In this document: one piece after another, positions 9,290 to 18,006 of the stretch | Numbering within the stretch: the stretch's first letter is position 1 | Layout of the letters: each line of letters opens with the position of its first letter | From: Gammaproteobacteria bacterium UBA2675 | GTDB lineage: Bacteria > Pseudomonadota > Gammaproteobacteria > Pseudomonadales > Pseudohongiellaceae | DNA length: 64,000 nt | Direction: 5' to 3' | Assembly (NCBI GenBank): GCA_002354805.1 | Contig: DEMH01000009.1 | Location: 496,001-560,000 of the forward strand | The notes under the pieces: generated by a model | What the model saw: the letters and a program-made list of their open reading frames with translations, nothing else | Database searches by the model: none | Told to the model about the DNA's origin: nothing | Translations under genes and position numbers: made by a program

Positions 9290-9506
9290 TCGCTTGCAGC
9301 GCCTGTCACTGGAAATCCGGACCAGTATAGCGAATACTGGCCCTGGAGTAGGAGGGTTGCCATAAAAAACCAATAAAGAGGAGAGTCTGTTACCCATAGT
9401 CAGTTGATGCACGCAAGCGTCATACAAATGCCACAGCTTGTTCATCTGTTTGTCATACAAGCGCCTTATCGTTGCCCGGTAGTCAAATTTCTGCAGGGGA
9501 ACGGAT
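9290..9506. other. 217-bp divergent intergenic region with a perfect 7-5-7 palindrome
   Basis: This gap separates the LysR gene from the divergent TonB-dependent receptor gene and should hold both promoters. At 9322-9340 it contains CCAGTAT-AGCGA-ATACTGG, a perfect inverted repeat 33 bp before the LysR start. It has no T-N11-A core at its centre, so a LysR site is not certain. Nothing else is recognised. Confidence 0.5.
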
Positions 9507-12500
9507 ATGTATTTTTCAAAACACACGATAAAGAAAAAACTGCTGGTCACATCAGTGCTGATCGGGCTCGGCCTGTCAGCGCCAGTCTGGGCGCAGGACA
9601 TGACGTCAGCCATTCGCGGTCGCATCAGCGGCACCGATGGAGCTCCACAGGCCAACGCCACAGTAGTTATTGAAGACACCCGCACCGGCGCCACTCGCAC
9701 GCTGCAAACCAATGACTCAGGAACCTTCTATGCGACCAATCTGTCGGTGGGTGGCCCGTATCGTGTGACGGTGAATGGCGGCAGATCAGTTGTCGTCAAC
9801 TCCATTTCCCTGGGCGATATCTACAACCTCAGCATCGATCTGGGTGCGGCGCAGGTAGAAGAAGTTCTGGTGCTGGGTCGGTCGGGCAACTTTGTGGATG
9901 TGGCTTCTGGCCCTGCAGCCACTTACTCCACTTTTGATCTGGAAACATCCGTCGCCTTCGATCGTGACATCAAGGATGTATTCATCTACGACCCACGACT
10001 GAACCTGGATACAAACTCAGCGATCAACTGCGTTGGCAAACACCCGCGCTATAACAGCATCAGTCTGGACGGTGTCAGCCAGAATGATCGCTTTGGTCTC
10101 AACGACAATGGCTACTCTACAGCCACGGGCATGCCATTCCCGTTCGAAGGCATTGCTCAGGTTGCCGTCGAACTGGCACCTTTTGACGTCACTTATGGTG
10201 GCTTCACGGCCTGTAACATCAATGCGGTGACGCGCTCAGGAAGCAATACCTGGACGGGTACCGCTTTCTATGAGTTCAACAACCAGGATCTGCGCGGTGA
10301 CTCGCTGACTGTTGATGGTGTCGAAACGAAGTACGAAAGCCAGGATTACGAAGAAGAGAAACGAGGCTTCAGCTTTGGTGGTCCGCTGATGCGTGATCGC
10401 CTGTTCTTCTACGGTGCCTACGAAGAGACCGAAGAGCCCGAGTTTATCGCACAGGGTTTTTCCGGTTCAGGCAATGGCGTTGAGCGACCCTGGCTGAGTC
10501 AGACAGACTTTAATCGAATTTCTGACATTGCATCGCGCATCTACGACTACGACGCTGGCGGCATGCCCGCTGATGGCGCGCAGACCGAAGAGAAATACAT
10601 GTTGCGGCTGGACTGGAACATCAGCGAGCAGCACGATGCATCAGTGATTTACAACTTCTATGACGGTATTGAAGACCGCGCCTCAGACTCGGACAGCAAT
10701 GAGTTTGAGTTTGCCAACCACTTCTATCGCAAGGGTGCCGAGTCAGAAACAATGACGTTCAAACTGGCATCGCAGTGGACCAGCGAACTGTCTACCGATC
10801 TGTTTGTCAGTCGCAACACAATGGACGACTCTCAGGTCACAGTTGGCCCGCAGGATTTTGCCGAAGTTCAGATTTACATGGGCAGCAATACCGTCTATCT
10901 GGGTGCGGACGATTCGCGGCAGGCCAACAACCTGAACACCGAGTCGGACTTCATGAAGTTCACAGCTGAGTACCTGTGGCAGGATCACGTCATTACCGCG
11001 GGTTATGAGCGTGAAGACCTGTCCATCTTCAATCAGTTTGTCCAGCATGCTCGCGGTGGTGAATACCGTTTTGAAGACCTTTCGGCCAATAACCCGGCTT
11101 TCTGTGCGGGGCTGACAGCAACAGGTCGACAGAGCAATCCTGCCTGCGGTCTTACCGGTATCGATCACTTCGAACTGGGTATCCCGACAGACATATACTA
11201 CGGTAGCGGCGGTGGCACCAACAACGCCGACGATGCCGCCGCAAGTTTCAGCAATGTACTGAACACTCTGTACATTCAGGACGAGTGGCGCCTTGACGAA
11301 TACGCCCTGACACTGGTTGGTGGTTTGCGCTACGACTGGTTCACCAGCGACGACCGCCCTGCATTTAACCAGGCCTTTACTACACTCAATGGTGGCCTGC
11401 GCAACGATGCCAATGTCGATGGCCTGGACCTGTTGATGCCACGCGTCGGTTTTACCTGGGAAGCCATGGATAACCTGACCATGCGTGGTGGTTTCGGCCT
11501 CTACTCAGGCGGTAACCCAAACGTATGGCTGTCCAATGCCTGGAGTAACGATGGTATCTCCAACGTTCAGGTTCGTGACCGCAACAACAATAATCAGTCA
11601 ATCCTGACTGACTATCAGTTGAGCGGCAATCAGCGCCCTGGCTACGATGTGCCACAGGCACTGAAGGATCAGGTCGCCGCGACAACCGCAGCCAATGCCT
11701 CCAACAGCTTCCTGGTACTGATCGATCCGGATTACGAACAGCCTTCAGAATGGAAATTTGCACTGGGTGCAACTTACACGCTGCCTACCGGCACGACTCT
11801 GGAAGGTGATTACCTGTACTCGGTGCAAAATGATCCGGCCTACTATGTGGATGTTGCACAGGATGTGACCGGAACTACGGCTGCCGGCCAGCCTATCTAC
11901 AGTAACGTGCGCGGCCAGAACAACTTCATGTTGACCAACTCGGGTGAATCTCCGAAGAGCCATTCCTTGTCACTGCTGGCCAAGCAGACTCATGACTGGG
12001 GCCTCGACTGGACCTTTGGTTACGCGTACACCCAGGCAGAAGATGTCAGCCCGATGACCTCGGCGGTGGCGGGTTCAAACTTCTCCAACCTGGCGCTGTA
12101 TGATGTCAACAATCCAGTTTCTGGTACCTCAAACTATGAATCACCGCATCGTTTCACTGCACGTGTGAGTTACGGTCGTGAGTTCCTGGCTGGTTATGAA
12201 ACCCGTGTGACCGCGCAGTGGTTCCGTGCCAAAGGCCAGCCACAAAGCTGGGTGATGAGCAGCCGCGGACTGGAAGGCTCCAACAGCGGCAATCGTCGCC
12301 ACCTGTTGTACGTACCGGGACCGAACGACTCCAACGTTGTTGCAGGTCCAAATTTTGACGTTCAGGCGTTCTCGGACTTTGTTGCTGCTTACGGTCTGGA
12401 GCAGGGTTTTGTGACGCGGAACGATCAGTACTCGCGCTGGACCTCACGCATGGATCTGCGTCTGGATCAGGAGCTGCCAGCCTTCTTTGATGGCGCCAAA

Positions 12501-12719
12501 GCCCGACTGTACGTCAAGGTCTACAACTTCCTGAACATGATCAATGACGAGTGGGGACATCAGTATGATGCGCAGTTCTTCTCGCCAGACGTTGTGACCC
12601 AGTCAGTGAATGCGCAGGGTCAATACGTGTTTGAGCGCTTCAACAATCTGTCGGTCAGCGATCTGCAGGAGACACAGTCTCTGTGGCAGGTACGATTGGG
12701 CGTACAGCTGGAGTTCTGA
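9507..12719 (+). CDS. Oar-like TonB-dependent outer membrane receptor
   Basis: A 1070-residue outer-membrane receptor of the Oar type. It has a signal peptide (cleavage after about residue 29, VWA), a carboxypeptidase-regulatory-like Ig domain (about 33-105, IRGRISGTDGAPQANATVVI), a plug domain (about 125-250), and a large beta-barrel ending in the typical terminal Phe (QLEF). Motifs seen in the Oar family include ACNINAVTRSGSNTWTGTAF and YESPHRFTARVSYG. Such receptors import large substrates (peptides, oligosaccharides or chelates) with TonB-ExbBD energy; the substrate cannot be read from sequence. The start has a GGGG-rich ribosome site 7 bp upstream. A strong terminator follows, so it is a single-gene unit. 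A TonB-like protein is encoded at 47303-48151. Confidence 0.9.
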   Translation: MYFSKHTIKKKLLVTSVLIGLGLSAPVWAQDMTSAIRGRISGTDGAPQANATVVIEDTRTGATRTLQTNDSGTFYATNLSVGGPYRVTVNGGRSVVVNSISLGDIYNLSIDLGAAQVEEVLVLGRSGNFVDVASGPAATYSTFDLETSVAFDRDIKDVFIYDPRLNLDTNSAINCVGKHPRYNSISLDGVSQNDRFGLNDNGYSTATGMPFPFEGIAQVAVELAPFDVTYGGFTACNINAVTRSGSNTWTGTAFYEFNNQDLRGDSLTVDGVETKYESQDYEEEKRGFSFGGPLMRDRLFFYGAYEETEEPEFIAQGFSGSGNGVERPWLSQTDFNRISDIASRIYDYDAGGMPADGAQTEEKYMLRLDWNISEQHDASVIYNFYDGIEDRASDSDSNEFEFANHFYRKGAESETMTFKLASQWTSELSTDLFVSRNTMDDSQVTVGPQDFAEVQIYMGSNTVYLGADDSRQANNLNTESDFMKFTAEYLWQDHVITAGYEREDLSIFNQFVQHARGGEYRFEDLSANNPAFCAGLTATGRQSNPACGLTGIDHFELGIPTDIYYGSGGGTNNADDAAASFSNVLNTLYIQDEWRLDEYALTLVGGLRYDWFTSDDRPAFNQAFTTLNGGLRNDANVDGLDLLMPRVGFTWEAMDNLTMRGGFGLYSGGNPNVWLSNAWSNDGISNVQVRDRNNNNQSILTDYQLSGNQRPGYDVPQALKDQVAATTAANASNSFLVLIDPDYEQPSEWKFALGATYTLPTGTTLEGDYLYSVQNDPAYYVDVAQDVTGTTAAGQPIYSNVRGQNNFMLTNSGESPKSHSLSLLAKQTHDWGLDWTFGYAYTQAEDVSPMTSAVAGSNFSNLALYDVNNPVSGTSNYESPHRFTARVSYGREFLAGYETRVTAQWFRAKGQPQSWVMSSRGLEGSNSGNRRHLLYVPGPNDSNVVAGPNFDVQAFSDFVAAYGLEQGFVTRNDQYSRWTSRMDLRLDQELPAFFDGAKARLYVKVYNFLNMINDEWGHQYDAQFFSPDVVTQSVNAQGQYVFERFNNLSVSDLQETQSLWQVRLGVQLEF

Positions 12720-12755
12720 TCCTGTCGCAGTAATACTGCCAGGATGAAAAGAGCA

Positions 12756-12791
12756 AGCGGGCCGACACGGAATGTTGGCCCGCTTTTTTTT
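12756..12791 (+). terminator. Rho-independent terminator after the Oar-like receptor
   Basis: A 12-bp GC-rich stem (12756-12767 with 12773-12784, one G-U pair), a 5-base loop and a run of eight T follow the receptor stop codon by about 36 bp. Confidence 0.93.
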
Positions 12792-12862
12792 GGACAGCCA
12801 CAGACCGAATGTGTAAAGCTGTCAGCCTGATCAGACGCTTAAATTGAAGGCAGGCGGGCGCA

Positions 12863-13600
12863 ATGATGAATAACAATAAATATAAAGCGGTTGCAGTAAT
12901 ACTTTTGTCTCTACTCGGGGTCAGTTCGGGCCTGTCTGTTGCCCAGACCAGCGCTGGACCGATACCGACTGAAGGTGATCCCGAGGACTTTACAGGACAC
13001 AGTGAACCCCTGCGAGTTGTCCATATTCTGGATGAACCGCGGCACCGGACAGTGTTTAAGGGCGAGAGGTTCACGCTGCTTGATGTCCAGATCAATCCGG
13101 GCGATACCACGCTGCCACATACCCACGATGGCCCGATTCTTTACACATTCATCAGCAACGGCCAGGGTTACCTTGACGGTCGTCTGTCCAGCATCACCCG
13201 GTATCTGGACGAGGCCTACACGCACCGGGTTACCAATGCCGGACCCGGTCTGTTCAGGATCATTGCGCTGGCCAGTTTCGGCCCCGGGCTGAGCGAGCCG
13301 TCTGATGATCTGCCAACAGGTCTTGAGGCATCCGATATCGAGCTGGAAAATCCGTGGTTCCGCGCCTGGCGGCTGACGCTTGAACCTGGCGCGCGGCATG
13401 CGTCAATTACACACACCAATCCGGCCTTTGTCGTGCAAGTGTCTCCCGCTGGTGCACTGCATGTGAAGCGCCAGGACGGTGTTACTCACGAGCTTGATGC
13501 AGCCGGAGACTGGGCCGCTGCGATGCAGGCCTACGAATTGCATAATCCCGGTACCGAGCCAGTGACGCTGGTCATTAAAGAGGCACGGCAGCCGCGCTAG
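12863..13600 (+). CDS. Secreted bicupin-like protein
   Basis: A 245-residue protein with an N-terminal signal peptide (hydrophobic core about 8-26, cleavage near SVAQ), so probably periplasmic. Two cupin-like halves are visible. The first has INPGDTTLPHTHDGPILYTF, with the HTH typical of cupin metal motif 1. The second has LEPGARHASITHTNPAFVVQV, with a similar spacing. The substrate is unknown. It lies alone between the receptor terminator and the convergent xthA gene. Two consecutive ATG codons at 12863 and 12866 are both possible starts. Confidence 0.72.
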   Translation: MMNNNKYKAVAVILLSLLGVSSGLSVAQTSAGPIPTEGDPEDFTGHSEPLRVVHILDEPRHRTVFKGERFTLLDVQINPGDTTLPHTHDGPILYTFISNGQGYLDGRLSSITRYLDEAYTHRVTNAGPGLFRIIALASFGPGLSEPSDDLPTGLEASDIELENPWFRAWRLTLEPGARHASITHTNPAFVVQVSPAGALHVKRQDGVTHELDAAGDWAAAMQAYELHNPGTEPVTLVIKEARQPR

Positions 13601-13686
13601 CAGGCTGGCATTTAACAGCGTAGCTGGTGTTTGTATCGCGTCGGGAAGCCGTTGGTGCGCGTGACGGCGAACCGCGCTTTTTCGGA

Positions 13687-14448
13687 TCAGCCCAGTGTCA
13701 GAACCACCGGACAATGATCTGAGCCGTACACCTCATTGAGAATCTCGGCACTCTCGATGCGCTTTTGCATGGCTTTGGAAACCAGAAAGTAATCCAGACG
13801 CCAGCCTACGTTCCTGGCGCGTGCACCTCCACGCATGCTCCACCAGCTGTACTTGACGGTGTCGGGGTGCAGATGCCGGAAGCTGTCGATGAAGCCGGCG
13901 TCGATCAGGCTGTCCATGCCATCAATTTCACGCTGGGTATAACCCGCGCTTTTGTTGTAGTTCGCATCCGGCCGCGCGATGTCTATGGGTTTATGGCACA
14001 CATTCAGATCGCCACAGATAATGACCGGTTTGTGTTTTTCCAGCGACAGCACATAGTCGCGAAAATCACGATCCCATTTTTCCCGATAATCCAGCCGTTT
14101 CAGCTCGCTGCCAGAATTGGGTGTGTAAACCGTGACCAGGAAAAAATCCTGATACTCTGCGCAAATAACGCGTCCTTCCTGATCGTGCTCCTCAAGTCCT
14201 GTGCCAGGTGTGACAGATTCGGGTTTGCTGCGACTGAATACGGCCGTACCTGAATACCCGGGCCGGACCGCCGAACTTGTATAAACGTGATAACCATCAA
14301 GGTCAGAGATCGCGGCAAGCACCTGTTCGTCCTGTGCCTTGGTTTCCTGTATACACAGTACATCTGGCTGCATGTCCGCCACCGCCTGCAGGAAGTCTTT
14401 CTTCACTGCTGCGCGGATGCCGTTGACGTTCCAGGAAATCAGTTTCAT
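13687..14448 (-). CDS. xthA: Exodeoxyribonuclease III
   Basis: A 253-residue enzyme of the exonuclease III/AP endonuclease family: it cleaves at abasic sites and degrades DNA 3' to 5' during base excision repair. Active-site motifs are present: WNVNGIRA (metal ligand Asn), QETKAQ (Glu), GDLNVCH (Asp/Asn), and the terminal SDHCPV (catalytic Asp-His). Length matches the family. The gene lies 41 bp downstream of, and on the same strand as, the radical SAM gene, so both may be read from the LexA-box promoter at 15635-15650. Confidence 0.95.
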   Translation of the reverse strand: MKLISWNVNGIRAAVKKDFLQAVADMQPDVLCIQETKAQDEQVLAAISDLDGYHVYTSSAVRPGYSGTAVFSRSKPESVTPGTGLEEHDQEGRVICAEYQDFFLVTVYTPNSGSELKRLDYREKWDRDFRDYVLSLEKHKPVIICGDLNVCHKPIDIARPDANYNKSAGYTQREIDGMDSLIDAGFIDSFRHLHPDTVKYSWWSMRGGARARNVGWRLDYFLVSKAMQKRIESAEILNEVYGSDHCPVVLTLG

Positions 14449-14489
14449 TGCGGTTCGACTCCATGCCGGTGAATATTGACTGGTGAAGA

Positions 14490-15617
14490 TTAGAACATAT
14501 CAAATTGAGTGGGGGTACCGGCGTTCTCACTTTGTCTGGCGGCAGGTACTGAAGTCGGGCGTCGGAACAGGCTGCAGTCGAGGCGACCAAAGTCAGCAGT
14601 ACGCCTTTCGGACAGACGGGTTTTTGCGATGATGGCGGCGTAACGTTTTGCTATCAGCTCGGCCCACAAGCCCTCTCCGCGCATCCGGCTGCCGAATGTG
14701 GCGTCATACTCCTTGCCGCCTCGCATGTCGCGAATACGGTTCATGACGCGTTCGGCGCGATCCGGCAGGTGTGCCTGCAGCCATTGTTGAAACAGCTCAT
14801 TCAGCTCCCAGGGCAGTCGCAGGATGATGTAACCTGCGCTGCTGGCGCCAGCGTCGGCGGCTGCCTGAATAATCCGCTCCAGATCCTGATCGGTCACGAA
14901 TGGAATGACAGGAGCCACATTGACGCCAACCGGAATGCCTGCCCTGGCCAGACGCTCAATGGTGGTCAGGCGTCTTGTCGGTGAAGCCGCGCGTGGTTCC
15001 AGAGTTCTGGCAATGTCGTGATCCAGTGTTGTAATGGTGATGGTGGTGGCAATCAGTTTTTGCTGCGCCATATCGGCCAGCAGGTCAATGTCCCGTTCTA
15101 TCATCGCGGACTTGGTAATGATGCCAACAGCCTGGCGGCACTCGTGCAGGACTTCCAGTATCTGGCGGGTTATACCCAGTTGCTTCTCGCAGGGCTGATA
15201 GGCGTCTGTATTGACGCCCAGCGCAATTGGTTCGGTTTGCCAGCCGGGCGCTGCCAGCTCACGGCGCAGCAGCTCGGCCGCATTCATTTTGGCGAACAGG
15301 CGTGTTTCAAAATCAAGGCCAGGTGACAGTTCCAGATAGCTGTGTGTGGGTCTTGCAAAGCAGTAAATGCAGCCGTGTTCACAGCCACGATACGGGTTCA
15401 GTGATACGTGGAAGGGCAGATCTGGTGACTGGTTTCGGGTCAGTATGCTTTTGGCCTGCTCGTGCGTCACCGAGGTTTGTGGCCGTTGATCCTGGTCCTC
15501 GTCGTCATCATTGCGTGCCCAGCCGTCATCAAAGGCTTGCAGTGTCTGCGTTGCAAAGCGTCCCTGCGGGTTTGAGCTGGCGCCACGGCCCTTGATAATG
15601 TCGGCCTTATGTTTCAT
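14490..15617 (-). CDS. PA0069-family radical SAM protein (spore photoproduct lyase-like)
   Basis: A 375-residue radical SAM enzyme. The [4Fe-4S] motif is CEHGCIYC (CxxxCxxC), preceded by LNPYRGCEHG, which is typical of the PA0069/Rv2578c group related to spore photoproduct lyase. The reaction is not known; a DNA-repair role is suggested by the family and by control signals. A perfect LexA operator lies 18 bp upstream of the start, and exonuclease III follows 41 bp downstream. I recall the Pseudomonas aeruginosa homologue PA0069 being in the LexA regulon. The ATG at 15617 has a GGA-type ribosome site. Confidence 0.9.
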   Translation of the reverse strand: MKHKADIIKGRGASSNPQGRFATQTLQAFDDGWARNDDDEDQDQRPQTSVTHEQAKSILTRNQSPDLPFHVSLNPYRGCEHGCIYCFARPTHSYLELSPGLDFETRLFAKMNAAELLRRELAAPGWQTEPIALGVNTDAYQPCEKQLGITRQILEVLHECRQAVGIITKSAMIERDIDLLADMAQQKLIATTITITTLDHDIARTLEPRAASPTRRLTTIERLARAGIPVGVNVAPVIPFVTDQDLERIIQAAADAGASSAGYIILRLPWELNELFQQWLQAHLPDRAERVMNRIRDMRGGKEYDATFGSRMRGEGLWAELIAKRYAAIIAKTRLSERRTADFGRLDCSLFRRPTSVPAARQSENAGTPTQFDMF

Positions 15618-15634
15618 GATGATGAATTCCGATA

Positions 15635-15650
15635 CTGTATTTATAAACAG
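15635..15650 (-). promoter_or_regulatory. LexA (SOS) box upstream of the radical SAM gene
   Basis: CTGT-ATTTATAA-ACAG matches the gammaproteobacterial LexA consensus CTGT-N8-ACAG exactly, with the usual flanking TA on both sides. It lies 18 bp upstream of the radical SAM start and 107 bp from the divergent parC start. Position favours control of radical SAM-xthA. Confidence 0.85.
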
Positions 15651-15756
15651 TATTTGATTGTCGCAGGAATGTCCAGCACTGCACTACAGCTCAGCCGCGC
15701 GAATATGCTATAACGACGCATCCGTGTTCCACCTACGAGAGACTCGCAGAAACCGT

Positions 15757-18006
15757 ATGACCATGAACATCACCATCAACCAGGACGGCGTCGAACAGAT
15801 TGCCCTGGGCAGCTACACCCGTCAGGCTTACCTGAACTACTCCATGTACGTGATCAATGATCGGGCGCTGCCGCATATCGGCGATGGTCTCAAGCCAGTG
15901 CAGCGACGCATCATTTACGCCATGTCCGAGCTTGGGCTTAAGGCATCTGCCAAGTTCAAGAAGTCAGCGCGAACGATCGGTGATGTGATCGGCAAGTTTC
16001 ACCCGCACGGTGATTCGGCCTGCTACGAGGCCATGGTGCTGATGGCCCAGCCATTCAGCTATCGCTACCCGCTGGTGGATGGGCAGGGCAACTGGGGTTC
16101 GCCGGATGATCCCAAGTCCTTTGCGGCAATGCGTTATACCGAGTCGCGCCTGCAGAAATATGCCGAGCTTCTGCTGTCCGAACTGGGGCAGGGCACGGTT
16201 GAATGGAAACCCAACTTCGACGGCACGCTGGACGAGCCGGCCATGCTGCCAGCCCGCGTGCCAAATGTATTGCTCAATGGTGGTAGTGGTATCGCGGTAG
16301 GCATGGCCACTGATATTCCACCGCACAATCTGCGCGAAGTGGTCAGTGCCTGTATTCGCCTGCTGGACGAACCAAAGGCCGGGCTGAACGAACTGATGGA
16401 GCACGTCAAAGGCCCTGACTTTCCGACGGAAGCAGAGATCGTCACCCCGGCAGAAGATCTGCGAACACTTTATGAAACAGGGCGCGGCTCTTTGAAGGCA
16501 CGCGCTGTCTATCGAGTGGAAGACGGTGACGTCGTCATCACCGCGCTACCCTACCAGGTATCCGGTGCCAAGGTGCTGGAACAGATTGCGGCGCAGATGC
16601 AAAAGAAAAAACTGCCGATGGTCGTCGATCTGCGCGATGAGTCGGATCATGAAAACCCGACACGCATTGTAATCGTACCGCGCTCCAACAGGGTCAACGC
16701 AGACGAGCTGATGTTGCATCTGTTTGCGACCACGGATCTGGAAAAAAGCTACCGCGTCAACTTCAACATGATTGGCACCGACGGCAAACCGCAGGTCAAG
16801 GATCTGCGCACTGTGCTGTCAGAGTGGCTGGTATTCCGTACGGAAACTGTCAGACGCCGTCTGCAGTATCGCCTGCAGAAAGTGCTGGACCGCCTGCATA
16901 TCCTGGAAGGTTTGCTGACGGCATTTCTGAATATTGATGAGGTCATTCACATCATCCGCACCGAGGACAAACCGAAGCCGGTGTTGATGGAGCGTTTCGC
17001 ACTGACTGATACCCAGGCTGAAGCCATTCTGGAACTGAAACTGCGACATCTGGCCAGGCTGGAAGAAATGAAAATTCGCGGTGAGCAGGACGAGCTGGCC
17101 AAAGAGCGTGAAACGCTGGAAGCGCTGCTGGGCTCTGAGCGCAAATTAAAAACACTGATTAAAAAAGAGCTGACCGCGGATGCTGAAGAATACGGTGACG
17201 ACAGACGTTCGCCGCTAGTGCAGCGTTCGGAAGCACAGGCCTTCAGCGAGGTCGAACTGATTTCATCCGAGCCGGTCACAGTCGTTCTGTCCAAACATGG
17301 CTGGGTGCGATCTGCCAAGGGGCATGAGGTCGACCCGGAAGCACTTCAGTATAAATCGGGCGATGGTTTCAAGGCAGCGGCCAAAGGCAAGAGTAATCAG
17401 TCGGCGGTGTTTATCGACTCTACCGGTCGCGCCTACAGTCTGCAGGCGCATACCTTGCCGTCGGCGCGTGGGCAGGGCGAGCCTTTAACGGGACGCCTGG
17501 CGCCTCCGTCGGGTGCGTCATTTGAAGGCGTGCTGCTGGCGGATGACAAGCAGCCAGTCCTGATGGCCAGTGATGCCGGTTACGGTTTCATTGCCAGTGT
17601 GGGCGACCTGCAGGGCAAGAACAAGGCCGGCAAGTCAGTGCTGTCATTGCCAAAAGGTGCCAGGGTATTGCCGCCGGTGCTGGTCTCCAATCCTGAAACT
17701 GATCTGTTGGTAGCCGTCACCAATGAAGGTCGCATGCTGTGCTTCCCGGTCGCCGAGCTACCGGTGCTGGCGCGCGGCAAGGGCAACAAGATCATTGGTA
17801 TTCCATCAGGGCGGGTTGCTGACCGGCTGGAGTTTGTTGTGTCAATGACCGTGCTGCCGGCAGACGGTTCGATTACAGTCTACGCCGGCCGACGACACCA
17901 CAATCTGAAAGCGTCTGACCTGGAACATTACCGTGGTGAGCGCGGTCGCCGGGGCAACAAGCTGCCTAGAGGGTTTCAGAATGTTGATCGGGTTGAGGCA
18001 GGCTGA
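15757..18006 (+). CDS. parC: DNA topoisomerase IV subunit A
   Basis: A 749-residue ParC, which decatenates daughter chromosomes with ParE. The catalytic Tyr is in FAAMRYTESR. The quinolone region reads HPHGDSACYEAM, the wild-type, drug-sensitive form with Ser and Glu at the two key positions. C-terminal beta-propeller repeats follow from about residue 500. The frame is open for 33 codons upstream, but ATG 15757 (or 15763) matches the family N-terminus. parE is not adjacent. The 3' end overlaps the convergent FimX-like gene by 41 bp. Confidence 0.96.
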   Translation: MTMNITINQDGVEQIALGSYTRQAYLNYSMYVINDRALPHIGDGLKPVQRRIIYAMSELGLKASAKFKKSARTIGDVIGKFHPHGDSACYEAMVLMAQPFSYRYPLVDGQGNWGSPDDPKSFAAMRYTESRLQKYAELLLSELGQGTVEWKPNFDGTLDEPAMLPARVPNVLLNGGSGIAVGMATDIPPHNLREVVSACIRLLDEPKAGLNELMEHVKGPDFPTEAEIVTPAEDLRTLYETGRGSLKARAVYRVEDGDVVITALPYQVSGAKVLEQIAAQMQKKKLPMVVDLRDESDHENPTRIVIVPRSNRVNADELMLHLFATTDLEKSYRVNFNMIGTDGKPQVKDLRTVLSEWLVFRTETVRRRLQYRLQKVLDRLHILEGLLTAFLNIDEVIHIIRTEDKPKPVLMERFALTDTQAEAILELKLRHLARLEEMKIRGEQDELAKERETLEALLGSERKLKTLIKKELTADAEEYGDDRRSPLVQRSEAQAFSEVELISSEPVTVVLSKHGWVRSAKGHEVDPEALQYKSGDGFKAAAKGKSNQSAVFIDSTGRAYSLQAHTLPSARGQGEPLTGRLAPPSGASFEGVLLADDKQPVLMASDAGYGFIASVGDLQGKNKAGKSVLSLPKGARVLPPVLVSNPETDLLVAVTNEGRMLCFPVAELPVLARGKGNKIIGIPSGRVADRLEFVVSMTVLPADGSITVYAGRRHHNLKASDLEHYRGERGRRGNKLPRGFQNVDRVEAG

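Noticed and set aside
9290..9712. N-terminal extension of the LysR gene by about 140 codons
   Set aside because: It runs antisense to the start of the TonB-dependent receptor and has no similarity to LysR proteins, whose fold starts at 9289.
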